64,000 bases of DNA from CAZOKZ01 sp964580585 (GCA_964580585.1 CAZOKZ010000014.1:7247-71246); one strand, 5' to 3'. Counted from the stretch's first letter, positions 1-9,322 are shown. A program made the numbers and translations. Notes: a model not told the origin generated them from the sequence alone.

Positions 1-110
1 GTCGGGTTGTTAGCATACGGTATAGTCATATGTTAATCCAAAGTGCCGGTCGATTGCCAGAAACGATCATGGTACAGTATGGTATTTTTACGAAAAGATA
101 GGAGTTTGTT

Positions 111-2372
111 GTGCGTTTAACTTGGTGGTTATGGAAGCAGGCGATTCGACGTGTCGCGCGGTCTCAGGGGTTTTTGGACCCGTTTGCAATTGCAGCCCGA
201 TTGCGCGCGTTCGCCCAACCATCCGAAGTCGGAGCCCCAATCGAATTGATCCGCGCGGGATTTGCGTTTCATGCGAGAGGCTTGATGAATACTCGCGCGA
301 TTCAAAATAATCTTGATTGGCATTGGCCATACTGGGTTGTTCGCCAATTCGATCCAGCCGACGTGGCGTTCATTCCTCGCTCGTTTTCTATCACGCATGT
401 TAATTTGACTCATCGAAATTGGACGGCGATAGGTGTTCCCGAATGTCACGCATTGCCCATTGTGGATCCTCGCGGTATGGTGACCCCACATTTGGATGGG
501 TGGTCATTGATATCATGTGTGTTTACAGAGAATGGAATGCATCAACCGGCAAAAGCCAAACACGCAAAGCAAGAGTTGCTTTTGGAATCCGATCGTTTGG
601 CTGTACGAACCCATACTGAAGATAATGGTGCCTCATTGATCTCCGAAGCCGAGGTGATCATCCGAAAAAAAATGCCGATATGCCAAATAGCGATTCGTGC
701 TTCATCAAATTTGAAGGGGTGGTTGGCGATTTCGTTGCGCCCCTTCAACCCGGAAGGCGTTGCACCGGTGGATGCGATCGCTTTGGCCCCGAATCGTCGC
801 CGTTGGTTGGTTAACGGCAAACAATCGGTCGCATTTGACACTCCGCCCGTGCAACATGCCGTTTCATCCTATCGTGAGGGCGATGCATTAAGTCAGAATC
901 CGCTTGGAATCGATGAAGAGCGTGTTGCATGTGACGTTGGGATGGCAACCGCGGTGGCAGTATTTCCGTTGGAAGGAAATAATAAAGAATCCGAAGTACG
1001 TTTACGCGTCCCCCTTCGTCCCGACCCTGATGAAGACACCTTATTTCCGGGCGCACCTGGGGCCATTTCATGGCAAGTTGCACTTGAAGGTACCGCGCGA
1101 CTTTCAACGCCTGATACTAGAATTCAAAATTTATACGATGCAGCAATTCGCTCATTAATTTTGCATTCGCCAAAAGACGTTTATCCCGGTCCTTATACAT
1201 ATAAGCGATTTTGGTTTCGCGACGCGGCGTTAATTCTCAATGCAATGATTGGCGTGGGCATGTTTACACGTGCGCGCCGAGCGATAGAAGAATTTCCCAA
1301 ACGTCAGGATTCCAATGGATATTTCCGTTCCCAGGAAGGCGAATGGGATTCCAATGGCGAGGTTCTTTGGATTATTCATCGTTATATCGAACTGTCGGGA
1401 GATTCGCTGGGCGAAGAGTGGCGGGATATCGTTAAACGTGCAGCGCGATGGATCGCGCGAAAACGTTTATCCACACAGAGTGAAGAATTATATGCCGGGT
1501 TGATGCCTGCGGGATTCAGTGCTGAACATTTGGGCAATAACGATTATTACTATTGGGACGATTATTGGAGTGTTGCGGGATTATGTTCAGCTTCAGCGCT
1601 ATGTGCCAATTGGGGAGATAGAAAAGCCTGCGAGCGCTTTCAACGCGAGGCAACGAGCATGAAACAATCGATCATGAAAAGTTTGAAACGTTCGCATCAA
1701 ATCCGCAATTTTACAGGATTACCGGCCTCTCCCTGTCGCCGGATGGATGCAGGATCTGTTGGCTCGCTCGTTGCCGGTTATCCTTTGCAGTTGCTTGAAC
1801 CTCGCGATGAACAATTGCTGGGGACGGTGGCGTACTTGCAGGAACACTCTTTCTATCAGGGTGCATTTTTTCAAGAGATGATTCATTCGGGTATCAATCC
1901 ATACCTATCGTTACATGTAGCGCAAGTTTTGCTTCGCGCGAGAGATGCAAAGTATTTTGATATAATCAACCGAGTTGCAGAATTAGCATCGCCAACGGGG
2001 CAATGGCCAGAAGCCATCCACCCCCGAACGGGCGGTGGATGTATGGGGGACGGACAACATGTTTGGGCTGCTGCGGAATGGGTTATGATGATTCGCCACC
2101 TGTTTGTTCGCGAAGAAGGCCAAAGTTTGATACTCGGCGAAGGATTGCCGCGCGAATGGTGGGAAAATGGCGAGCCGCTTTCGTATGGTCCCGCTCAAAC
2201 CCCATGGGGATGTGTTGAAATCCATGCCCAATTCCATTCGGGAAAACTACGTCTCGCATGGTCCCCAGATTGGCGAAATGTTATTCCCCTGGTTCGCATT
2301 GCGGTCCCAGGACTCCCGGAACGTGAAGTGAAAAATGACGAAGTAAGAGAAGTTGAATGGGAGGTCGCATAA
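111..2372 (+). CDS. Six-hairpin glycosidase-like protein (amylo-1,6-glucosidase / glucoamylase type)
   Basis: A 753-residue protein starting at GTG 111, chosen because ATAGGAG lies at 98-104 with six bases of spacing. The first half is beta-rich and resembles the N-terminal domain of glycogen-debranching-type enzymes. The second half (about 340-640) looks like an (alpha/alpha)6 barrel. KRFWFRDAALILNAM near residue 365 and YYYWDDYWSVAG near 478 are aromatic/acidic barrel motifs expected at a sugar-binding site. I see no signal peptide, so a cytoplasmic location is likely. The stop is three bases before the next glycosyltransferase gene, so the two form an operon and may act on the same storage or surface glucan. 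Family-level confidence is good; the substrate is unknown. Confidence 0.7.
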   Translation: MRLTWWLWKQAIRRVARSQGFLDPFAIAARLRAFAQPSEVGAPIELIRAGFAFHARGLMNTRAIQNNLDWHWPYWVVRQFDPADVAFIPRSFSITHVNLTHRNWTAIGVPECHALPIVDPRGMVTPHLDGWSLISCVFTENGMHQPAKAKHAKQELLLESDRLAVRTHTEDNGASLISEAEVIIRKKMPICQIAIRASSNLKGWLAISLRPFNPEGVAPVDAIALAPNRRRWLVNGKQSVAFDTPPVQHAVSSYREGDALSQNPLGIDEERVACDVGMATAVAVFPLEGNNKESEVRLRVPLRPDPDEDTLFPGAPGAISWQVALEGTARLSTPDTRIQNLYDAAIRSLILHSPKDVYPGPYTYKRFWFRDAALILNAMIGVGMFTRARRAIEEFPKRQDSNGYFRSQEGEWDSNGEVLWIIHRYIELSGDSLGEEWRDIVKRAARWIARKRLSTQSEELYAGLMPAGFSAEHLGNNDYYYWDDYWSVAGLCSASALCANWGDRKACERFQREATSMKQSIMKSLKRSHQIRNFTGLPASPCRRMDAGSVGSLVAGYPLQLLEPRDEQLLGTVAYLQEHSFYQGAFFQEMIHSGINPYLSLHVAQVLLRARDAKYFDIINRVAELASPTGQWPEAIHPRTGGGCMGDGQHVWAAAEWVMMIRHLFVREEGQSLILGEGLPREWWENGEPLSYGPAQTPWGCVEIHAQFHSGKLRLAWSPDWRNVIPLVRIAVPGLPEREVKNDEVREVEWEVA

Positions 2373-2375
2373 ATA

Positions 2376-3644
2376 ATGAATATTCTGATGTTTACCAATA
2401 CCTTTACACCACACGTCGGTGGCGTGGCGCAATCAGTCGACAGATTGGTATCCGAGCTTAAGAAACGCGGTTGCCGTGTTGTGGTAATCGCTCCCGAATT
2501 CGAAGGAACGCCAGAGCATGAAGTGGGGGTGATTCGCGTTCCAGCGATCCAACATTTTAACGGAAGCGATTTTTCCCTCAGTTTCCCTGTATTGTCAGTG
2601 CAAAGTTTACTTCCCGACGATTTCGTTCCCAATGTGATTCACACCCATCACCCGTTTTTGCTTGGTGATACCGCATTGCGTTACAGCGCCACGATCGGGT
2701 GTCCACTGATTTTTACTTATCACACTATGTACGAACAATATACGCACTATGTACCAGTGGACCATCCCGCGATGAAAGATTTTGTTATAGAACTATCTAC
2801 TGGCTTTGCGAACATGTGCCACGGCATTGTTGCCCCCAGCGAAAGCATACAGAAAATCTTACAAGAACGTGATGTCGAGACTTCAATCGAGGTGATTCCA
2901 ACTGGCGTGGACTTAGGCCGTTTTTCCTCAGGGGACGGAGACAAATGGCGCTCCCGATTCAATATACCAAACGATGCCTGGGTGATAGGACATTTAGGTC
3001 GATTAGCACCCGAAAAGAATCTCGAATTTCTAACACGTTCCATTGGAAAATATCTTTTGGAAAATACAAATTCGCATTATTTAGTGGTTGGGAGCGGGCC
3101 ATCGAAATATTCCATCAAAGAAATCATGCAACGCTATGGTGTAGCGGAGCGCGTACATTTTACCGGCGCGCTACAAGATCAGGACGTTGTAGATGCCTAC
3201 CATTCGATGGATGTTTTTGCCTTTGCTTCAAAATCCGAAACTCAAGGAATGGTTTTGGCAGAAACCATGGCAGCAGGCTTGCCCGTTGTTGCTTTAGATG
3301 CGCCAGGCGCGCGCGAAATCGTCAAAGACAAACGGAACGGGAGATTGTTAATCGATGAATCCACCAGCACTTTTTCCAAGGCTTTGATGTGGATTTATAC
3401 GCACAGCGATAATTGCAAGCAACAACTAGACACAGAGATTCGTAAAACCGCCAAAGAACTCTCGCTATCGAATTGCACGGAAAAATGGTTGTCATTATAC
3501 ACGAAGCACATCAAGCAAAGTACCACGACGAACAAATATTCCGAAGATAATTGGGAAAATCTCGTGCGTCGTGTCGAAAGCGAATGGCAACTGTGGGCCA
3601 ATCGAGTAAATGCGATTTCTGAAGCCCTCATTCCAAACGATTAG
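2376..3644 (+). CDS. Glycosyltransferase family 4 (diacylglycerol glucosyltransferase-like)
   Basis: A 422-residue GT-B glycosyltransferase. The N-terminal acceptor domain opens with NILMFTNTFTPHVGGV, the usual GT4 start with a glycine-rich loop. The C-terminal donor domain has GHLGRLAPEKN (near 210) and the EX7E-type motif ETQGMVLAETMAAGLPVV (near 288). IHTHHPF and YHTMYEQYTHYVP resemble bacterial diacylglycerol glucosyl/mannosyltransferases that modify membrane lipids, but the acceptor cannot be fixed from sequence. GGGAGG about ten bases before the ATG supports the start. It follows the glycosidase gene by three bases. One exact copy of the dispersed GGGGACGGAG motif lies inside (2931-2940), encoding Ser-Gly-Asp-Gly-Asp in a variable stretch. 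Confidence 0.85.
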   Translation: MNILMFTNTFTPHVGGVAQSVDRLVSELKKRGCRVVVIAPEFEGTPEHEVGVIRVPAIQHFNGSDFSLSFPVLSVQSLLPDDFVPNVIHTHHPFLLGDTALRYSATIGCPLIFTYHTMYEQYTHYVPVDHPAMKDFVIELSTGFANMCHGIVAPSESIQKILQERDVETSIEVIPTGVDLGRFSSGDGDKWRSRFNIPNDAWVIGHLGRLAPEKNLEFLTRSIGKYLLENTNSHYLVVGSGPSKYSIKEIMQRYGVAERVHFTGALQDQDVVDAYHSMDVFAFASKSETQGMVLAETMAAGLPVVALDAPGAREIVKDKRNGRLLIDESTSTFSKALMWIYTHSDNCKQQLDTEIRKTAKELSLSNCTEKWLSLYTKHIKQSTTTNKYSEDNWENLVRRVESEWQLWANRVNAISEALIPND

Positions 3645-3668
3645 TTTTATACGCACCCTGTCCAACTC

Positions 3669-3720
3669 TGGTCGGGGCGCCCAGACTCGAACTGACGACC
3701 CCCTGCTCCCAAAGCAGGTG
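3669..3720 (-). tRNA. Partial tRNA-Pro(TGG), 3' half only
   Basis: Read on the minus strand this is the 3' part of a proline tRNA. The anticodon stem CCTGC/GCAGG (3714-3718 with 3702-3706) encloses the loop TTTGGGA with anticodon TGG (3711-3709). A T-arm with loop TTCGAGT follows, then the acceptor 3' strand CGCCCCG, discriminator A and an encoded CCA (3671-3669). The D-arm and 5' acceptor strand are absent: upstream of the anticodon stem the sequence is unrelated. The outer T-stem pair is also mismatched. It cannot make a functional tRNA. Such 3'-half fragments are typically left at the far end of an element that integrated into a tRNA gene. Confidence 0.75.
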
Positions 3721-3789
3721 TAAAACGCTTTTTAAGCCTAGTAAATTCAGCGTTCTACGACTTTCGCAAAAAGTTCACTACACACAGGC

Positions 3790-3810
3790 TACACAAATCA
3801 TACACAAATC
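3790..3810. repeat. Direct repeat of TACACAAATC next to the tRNA fragment
   Basis: Two copies of TACACAAATC (3790-3799 and 3801-3810) are separated by one base, about 70 bases from the tRNA-Pro fragment. Short tandem repeats of this kind beside a tRNA 3' end can be integrase arm-type sites. That role is inference only. The rest of the gap 3645-4048 holds no gene that I can support. Confidence 0.35.
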
Positions 3811-3985
3811 CACTACGCTCAGCACACATTCTCTTTTCGAGACTTTTGCAAAAATCGACGTTTTTACCTCCTTTCTACGGGTCATTTTTCGACCCCGAAT
3901 TGACACTTTTGCATCCCGACTTCGCATCTGGGATTTCGATCTTGCCCGTATTTATTTTGCGAAGCCTTCAAGTTGGCTTCAAGGG

Positions 3986-4017
3986 TTGACAAATGCTTAT
4001 GACGATTAAGATATAAT
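3986..4017 (+). promoter_or_regulatory. Promoter-like sequence upstream of the Ig-repeat protein
   Basis: A consensus TTGACA (3986-3991) and a perfect TATAAT (4012-4017) lie 31 bases before the ATG of the next gene. The 20-base spacer is longer than the usual 17, so GATATA with an 18-base spacer is an alternative -10 box. The position and AT-richness make a sigma-70-type promoter plausible. Confidence 0.4.
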
Positions 4018-4048
4018 TTATATACTTCGGAAAAAGGTATCAGCGCCC

Positions 4049-7000
4049 ATGAGAATCATGCCCCCATTCAAATTGAAATCAATGCACTGCCGTTCACTTC
4101 TGCTGATGGCACTAACTCTGACCACATCTGTCCACGCCGCTACCATCCATGTGGAACACCAGGTTTTCAAACTGCCCAGCGATCAGTCCCTGATCGTGGA
4201 TTACGTTCAGGAGGGTGCCGGCAGCAGTGCAACACTCAGTTGGTTTTACCTCGACGTGGACACAGATGGGGACGGCATTCCCAATTTCCTGGAAACCGGT
4301 GCAGCGGACGACCTCGACGGCGATACGATTCCGAATTCCTCGGATACGGACGATGATGGGGACGGAATCCTGGATGTGAATGACAACGCAGCGAACTCCG
4401 GGCTGACGGGGAAGCTGATGCCCGCGTCTGCGTTTGAAAACGGCACCGCCGCCGCCGCCGCAGGAAATTTTGCTGGCGATTACATGCAGTGGATCCCCAC
4501 TGACACGACGGGCGGTTACTACACGGATCCCTCTGTCTATATCTATATCGACGAAGATGCGAACAGCATTCCAGACGCCCTGGAGTACACAACCGGCAGC
4601 AACGTCGTTCCGCCCCTTGCGCTCACCAACGAATTCACGACAACGCATATTGTCGAAGGTGGCGGATTCCCCGGTCTGCTGGGGTTGAGCGCGAACACGG
4701 GGAGGTATTCCGGGGACGTTATCTTCAAGATATTGGATGACGATGGTGGCAGCGGTTCCACTACCGATTGGAATAGTTACTCACCTTATGCGGGCACCGC
4801 GAATGATACGATGAGCAACATAGACGGGAATGTGGATTATTTGATTTACGGAACTTCCAATCCCGCCAGCCAGCTGATTCCGTTCGCGCTCAAGAATCCC
4901 GACGGAACATTTGCCACCGATGGAAATTCCCAGGAACTCTACAAGTATCGTTACATCGGACCGGTCGTATCATCCAGTCGTGAGATCGTCTTCTGTTTGA
5001 CGGTTTACTGGAACAGCGGTGGATCGAGGGTGAACACCTATTATTCTCGCGGTGATTTCAATCCCGATGTTGCTCCAAGCATCCCCACCTTGAATGGTGC
5101 AACGACAGGCGATGATTTCGGAGAGACGACCGGCGGTGTTTCGAATAACTGGTTTCCGGGGTACCGGAACACCTCGAATCACGATACATTGGCTTCAGCC
5201 TATACGAGCGGCAGCATCACCACTTGGACGGGTATCGCAACGGCTCCGACCGATGGAACAAGTCCAGTTGCGGTGTCCCCCGGCGACCAGAGTTGGGTGG
5301 ACCTGTGGGAGAATTGGCGTACGGATCGCAGAATTCTCCAATACATGGGTATCAATTCCTGGCTCGATTCATCCCCAGCGAATGCTGAGCAGGTAATACT
5401 GAACCGGTATGGAGTCGATCTTGATGCCTCGTCCGACAACGTTCTCGTCCGTACCGATACGACCCCCAACCATTTCGTTCTCGCAGAACCCTCCGGTTCC
5501 AATGGTCTAACCGTTTTGGGCGTCGAGGACCTCTTTGGCTTAGGCGATCGCGATTTTGAAGATTACACCGTCATCATCCCGACAAGCACCGTCTCGGTGG
5601 ATGAACTTCTGACGGCGAACACGACCCCCACGATCACCGGAAATTATGATGGCTCCGTGGCGAGTATCTCGATCGTTGTCTATGATTCATCGGCATCAAA
5701 CGTCTCTTCCGGTTCAGCCAGTCTCAGTAGCGGCACATGGAGCTACGCTGTTGGCTCGGCATTGGCGGATGGACTGTACGAAATCGTTGCGACAACCAAC
5801 ACCAGCCGGACGGATCTGACGATTACAGAACTCGTCGTCGATAACACACCCCCGACCGGCAGCGCACCGACCGATGCTGGCACTTATACCAACAACACGA
5901 CCGTCACATTCAATTGGACGGAGCCGACGGATTCCCTGAGCGGGGTAGAGACCGTGGTCCTTCAAGTCGGAACGACTCCTGGTGCCAGTAATGTGTTTAA
6001 CGGGGATGTCACCGGCACGACTTCACAAAATATTACCGGTTCCAACGGGCAAACGTATTATGCGAGACTGGTGGCAACGGACGCGGTCGGCAACGTTTTC
6101 ACCAGTGGCAACAGCGATGGCATTACGGTGGATACAGGATTGCCGACCGTGTTCACTCCGAATGATTCCGGTACCTATACACAACTCACCAATGTTTCGT
6201 TTAATTGGACCTACCCGCTCGATAGCTTAAGCGGCATCGGGAGTCTGACGCTGCAGGTTGGGACAAGCCCTGGAGGCAATGATATCTTTGATGGCGACGT
6301 CACCGGCAATATTTCGCAGTTGGTAACGGGCTCCGATGGCGATAGCCTGTATGCCCGGCTGATCGCTGTGGACAATGCCGGCAACAGCCGCACCTCTGCA
6401 AATTCGAACGGTATCACCATCGATACTGGCGATCCCGTTGCAAGTGTACCAACCGATGCGGGCGTTTATACGAACTCAACTTCGGTGACGATCAATTGGG
6501 CCGCCCCCAGCGATTCGATTAGCGGAGTTGCGTCCTCAACATTGCAAGTAGGCACCACGCCGGGTGGTAACGATATCTTTGATGGCGATGTCACCGGGAA
6601 CACTTCCCAGATTGTGACGGGAGCGAACGGCGATACGATCTACGCACGTCTGATCGTGACAGACAACGCCAGCAACTCCACCACGACGGGCAACAGCGAT
6701 GGAATCACCATCGATACTGTTGATCCCATCGCAAGTGTACCAACCGATGCGGGCGTTTATACGAACTCTACTTCGGTGACGATCAATTGGGCCGCCCCCA
6801 GTGATTCGATTAGCGGAGTTGCATCCTCAACATTGCAAGTAGGCACCACGCCCGGTGGTAACGATATCTTTGATGGCGATGTCACCGGGAACACTTCCCA
6901 GATTGTGACGGGAGCGAACGGCGATACGATCTACGCACGTCTGATCGTGACAGACAACGCCAGCAACTCCACCACGACGGGCAACAGCGATGGAATTATG

Positions 7001-7750
7001 ATCGACACCGTCGCGCCGACGTCGTTGGCAGGTGTGGGCGACGCGAGCCAGGCCGACGGCGACATAGATAACGGCAACTTTGTGACGTCCGATGTCTCGG
7101 GAAGCGGTGTTGCTTCTGTCGTGTTGTACGTAAAGGAGCCGCTCCAGGCGTGGACGAATGCAGGAACTGTCACAGGCGGTACATGGACCTTCACCCCATC
7201 AGCCGCAGGACGCTATGAGTTCACCACGGTTGCAACCGACAATGCTAGCAACACGGAGACCGCTCCGACGGGATCCGATGCGGGACAGGTGGCGGTGATC
7301 TACAACCCGAGCTCGAATGCGGACTTCACCTACGCCACGGTCTCTGACGGCGCGTACATCTACCCGATGACGGACGACTTGGATGTTGTCCTGACATTCA
7401 GCGGCGGTGCTTCTGGTGGACCCATCACGGTCAACCGGACAGTAGGTGACGCAACACCGGCAGCGGGCTATGACGCGGCAAGGTTGATCGATGAATACAT
7501 CAGCATCCAAGGGAATCTGACCGGTGGTGAGGCATCCATCCAATGGAACTTCGATCCCGCAAGCGATGACGGGCTGACCGGCAGTTTCGACAGCGTGTTC
7601 CAGTTCGAATCCGGCGTGCTAGTGAATCAATTTCCTGTTACACCCAGCGGCACCACCCTCACCATCCCCGGAGTCACATCCTTCAGCGACTGGTGGGCTG
7701 GCGACGCCACTTCCTCTGTCAACGATTGGATGACCTTGGAGCGTGAATAA
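4049..7750 (+). CDS. Secreted Ca-binding, Ig-like tandem-repeat protein with DUF4114-like motif
   Basis: A 1233-residue exported protein. The N-terminus has a basic patch, the hydrophobic core LLLMALTLTTS and the probable cleavage site VHA-A. Residues about 70-120 carry thrombospondin-type-3-like calcium motifs (DTDGDGIPN, DTDDDGDGILD). Near residue 490 is GVEDLFGLGDRDFEDY, matching the DUF4114 signature GxEDxxGxGDxDxxD. Residues about 598-988 are four Ig-like repeats of about 97 residues, each with a core like GTTPGGNDIFDGDVTG. Units 3 and 4 are almost identical in DNA. Other in-frame ATGs (4058, 4082) could be the start. No sorting signal is evident at the C-terminus. It is probably a surface or secreted adhesin-like protein; its ligand is unknown. 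Confidence 0.75.
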   Translation: MRIMPPFKLKSMHCRSLLLMALTLTTSVHAATIHVEHQVFKLPSDQSLIVDYVQEGAGSSATLSWFYLDVDTDGDGIPNFLETGAADDLDGDTIPNSSDTDDDGDGILDVNDNAANSGLTGKLMPASAFENGTAAAAAGNFAGDYMQWIPTDTTGGYYTDPSVYIYIDEDANSIPDALEYTTGSNVVPPLALTNEFTTTHIVEGGGFPGLLGLSANTGRYSGDVIFKILDDDGGSGSTTDWNSYSPYAGTANDTMSNIDGNVDYLIYGTSNPASQLIPFALKNPDGTFATDGNSQELYKYRYIGPVVSSSREIVFCLTVYWNSGGSRVNTYYSRGDFNPDVAPSIPTLNGATTGDDFGETTGGVSNNWFPGYRNTSNHDTLASAYTSGSITTWTGIATAPTDGTSPVAVSPGDQSWVDLWENWRTDRRILQYMGINSWLDSSPANAEQVILNRYGVDLDASSDNVLVRTDTTPNHFVLAEPSGSNGLTVLGVEDLFGLGDRDFEDYTVIIPTSTVSVDELLTANTTPTITGNYDGSVASISIVVYDSSASNVSSGSASLSSGTWSYAVGSALADGLYEIVATTNTSRTDLTITELVVDNTPPTGSAPTDAGTYTNNTTVTFNWTEPTDSLSGVETVVLQVGTTPGASNVFNGDVTGTTSQNITGSNGQTYYARLVATDAVGNVFTSGNSDGITVDTGLPTVFTPNDSGTYTQLTNVSFNWTYPLDSLSGIGSLTLQVGTSPGGNDIFDGDVTGNISQLVTGSDGDSLYARLIAVDNAGNSRTSANSNGITIDTGDPVASVPTDAGVYTNSTSVTINWAAPSDSISGVASSTLQVGTTPGGNDIFDGDVTGNTSQIVTGANGDTIYARLIVTDNASNSTTTGNSDGITIDTVDPIASVPTDAGVYTNSTSVTINWAAPSDSISGVASSTLQVGTTPGGNDIFDGDVTGNTSQIVTGANGDTIYARLIVTDNASNSTTTGNSDGIMIDTVAPTSLAGVGDASQADGDIDNGNFVTSDVSGSGVASVVLYVKEPLQAWTNAGTVTGGTWTFTPSAAGRYEFTTVATDNASNTETAPTGSDAGQVAVIYNPSSNADFTYATVSDGAYIYPMTDDLDVVLTFSGGASGGPITVNRTVGDATPAAGYDAARLIDEYISIQGNLTGGEASIQWNFDPASDDGLTGSFDSVFQFESGVLVNQFPVTPSGTTLTIPGVTSFSDWWAGDATSSVNDWMTLERE
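6431..7010 (+). repeat. Two near-identical 291-bp coding repeats
   Basis: The segment from about 6431 recurs from about 6722 with an offset of exactly 291 bases (97 codons) and only a few substitutions over the whole unit. Repeat units 1 and 2 of the same protein (from about 5842 and 6134) are much more diverged. This implies a recent duplication or gene conversion of unit 3/4. Confidence 0.9.
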
Positions 7751-7762
7751 GGCAAATTCGGC

Positions 7763-7789
7763 GGGGGTAGGCGAGGCAACGCCTCCCCC
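7763..7789. repeat. REP-like hairpin after the Ig-repeat gene
   Basis: GGGGG-T-AGGCG (7763-7773) pairs with CGCCTCCCCC (7780-7789) around a six-base loop. It lies 13 bases after the stop codon and could act as a terminator, though no T-tract follows. A related hairpin with the shared core GGTAGGCG lies in inverted orientation at 7921-7937 (GGCGGAG-AAG-CTCCGCC), inside the transposase remnant. Confidence 0.5.
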
Positions 7790-7806
7790 CGTCCATCTTC
7801 GTAACT

Positions 7807-8034
7807 TTGTCCCGCAAACACCGACGGGGCACCTGCATCATATTCGGATCAAATAAACTGCACACGATCACGGTGCGAAATATACTTCGCGAAGCCGAGA
7901 TTTTTCCCGATCCAAAGAAGGGCGGAGAAGCTCCGCCTACCACATGGACGCAGTTCATTCACGCGCACATTGATTCATTCATGTCGTATCCGTCCTACGA
8001 ACCCCATCTGGACACGGCGGGTTTGATGATTTAG
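7807..8034 (+). pseudogene. Fragment of an rve-type (IS481/IS3-like) transposase
   Basis: A short open stretch whose middle part, TVRNILREAEIFPDP, followed by TTWTQFIHAH, resembles the region just before the catalytic core of integrase-type transposases: an HTH ending '..ILKE.GI.P.P', then 'W..FL.AH'. There the next residues should lead to the first catalytic Asp; here the frame runs into unrelated sequence and stops. No N-terminal or catalytic domain remains, so it is a decayed fragment. The identification rests on about 40 residues. Confidence 0.45.
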
Positions 8035-8069
8035 GCTGCTGCTTTCATTTTGCATGAAGGAGCGGTTCG

Positions 8070-8639
8070 ATGAATAAGTTGGAGAAAGTGCGGCGGGAAA
8101 AGTGCAAGCGGTGGGCGGAGATTTTGGCGGAGCAGAGTGTCAGTGGGCTGTCGATTGCGGTGTTTTGCCACGAGCGCGGTTTGAATAAGCATACTTTTGG
8201 GTATTGGAAGAAGCGGCTTGGCAGGGCGGTTTGTTCTGCGTCCTCGAACGCCACGGAAAATGGCGGCGATGTTGCCGCTCATGATGATTGCGCTTTTCAA
8301 GAGGTGCGTTTGGCTGAGCCCGTTTCCGCGTCGCCAAATAATATTAACATGATCGAAATCGCCTTGGGAAACGCGGCGATTCGCGCGGTTGGTAAAAGGG
8401 AACTATTTGCTCCTTCCGACACATATTCCAATGCCGACGATTCGTTGTCCGGTGGCGTGGAGAACAATATTGCGCGTGACAAGCCATCATCGAAAAACTG
8501 CCATGGGCGGGCGTTCGAGGGCAATTCATTCGTTCTCCTTCGCTCTCATTCCGCACCGTTTTCTTCTGGTTGGAGCGAAACATTTGGAAAAGATCGGGCC
8601 GGAATCGAACTCGCGCTTGACACCGGGCGGCAAATCTAA
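8070..8639 (+). pseudogene. IS66-family accessory protein TnpA remnant
   Basis: The first 55 residues match the IS66 TnpA pattern: a charged start, SVSGLSIAVFCHERGLNKHTF, then YWKKRLGR. A later FQEVRLAEP and MIEIALGNAAIRA resemble the 'F..V.V ... IEI.L.NG..IRV' tail of that family. After about residue 110 the frame continues into sequence I cannot relate to TnpA, and no tnpB or tnpC follows. AAGGAG lies a few bases before the ATG. IS66 TnpA is an accessory transposition protein; alone it is not expected to move anything. It is most likely a truncated insertion-sequence end with a read-through tail. Confidence 0.6.
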
Positions 8640-8786
8640 CACCCGATAAGCGAAGCCATTTCAGGAGAATACGAATTTAGAAGCCCATCAAACGGTGGAG
8701 GAACGTCTTTCTGTCCCATTTTGAGCGCCTTGACGAAGGAACCTATTGGTCCTATACTCATGGCGAAAGAGTTGGGAGGAAAGGCG

Positions 8787-9302
8787 GTGAACAAGATGCT
8801 GACCGCACAAGAAATCATTGAAAAACTCAAACTGAGCCCGCATCCCGAGGGGGGATACTACCGCGAAGTTTATCGTTCGGAATCTCAGGTCGTCCATCCT
8901 TCGATCGACGACGAGAGCGCGAACATTCGCTCCGCTTGCACATCGATCTACTTCCTGCTCGAAGAGGGCGATTTTTCCGCCTTTCATCGTGTGCGTTCCG
9001 ACGAAGTCTGGAATCTCTATGCTGGCGGCCCCATCGAGCTCCACCTGATCTCTCAACACGGTGAATGCAACCGTCATTTGCTGGGTCTCGATATTGGCGC
9101 GGGATTTTCGCCGCAACTGACGATTCCGGCGCATTGCTGGCAGGCCGCCCGCCCCGCCCCGCGCGTGCCCTGGGTGCTGTGCGGTTGTACCGTTGCCCCC
9201 GGATTCGATTTCGCCGACTTCTCCATGCCGACGCGCAGCGATCTTCTCGTCAGTTACCCACACTGCAAAGATGTGATCATGGAATTGACTCGCGCTCTCT
9301 GA
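8787..9302 (+). CDS. DUF985-family cupin protein
   Basis: A 171-residue protein with GTG start at 8787, preferred because GGGAGGA (8774-8780) precedes it by six bases; an in-frame ATG at 8760 would add nine residues. The signature LSPHPEGGYYREVYRS near residues 16-31 is diagnostic of DUF985 (YML079w-like) cupins. It is followed by a beta-barrel with SIYFLLEEGDFSAFHRV and an AHCWQAARP segment. Relatives are small double-stranded beta-helix proteins of uncertain function with a sugar or nucleotide pocket. It is probably cytoplasmic. The next gene starts about 20 bases after its stop, suggesting co-transcription with the metallo-hydrolase. Confidence 0.8.
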   Translation: MNKMLTAQEIIEKLKLSPHPEGGYYREVYRSESQVVHPSIDDESANIRSACTSIYFLLEEGDFSAFHRVRSDEVWNLYAGGPIELHLISQHGECNRHLLGLDIGAGFSPQLTIPAHCWQAARPAPRVPWVLCGCTVAPGFDFADFSMPTRSDLLVSYPHCKDVIMELTRAL

Positions 9303-9322
9303 GCGTCGCCGGAGCCAACAAT

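Noticed and set aside
5842..7010. Regular repeats that might be a CRISPR array
   Set aside because: The period is 291 bases, the repeats are in frame within one long coding region and there are no short repeat-spacer units.
8600..8640. tRNA T-arm-like sequence (GGAATCGAACTC on the plus strand)
   Set aside because: The minus-strand TTCGATT loop is there, but its stem does not pair and no anticodon or acceptor arm follows.
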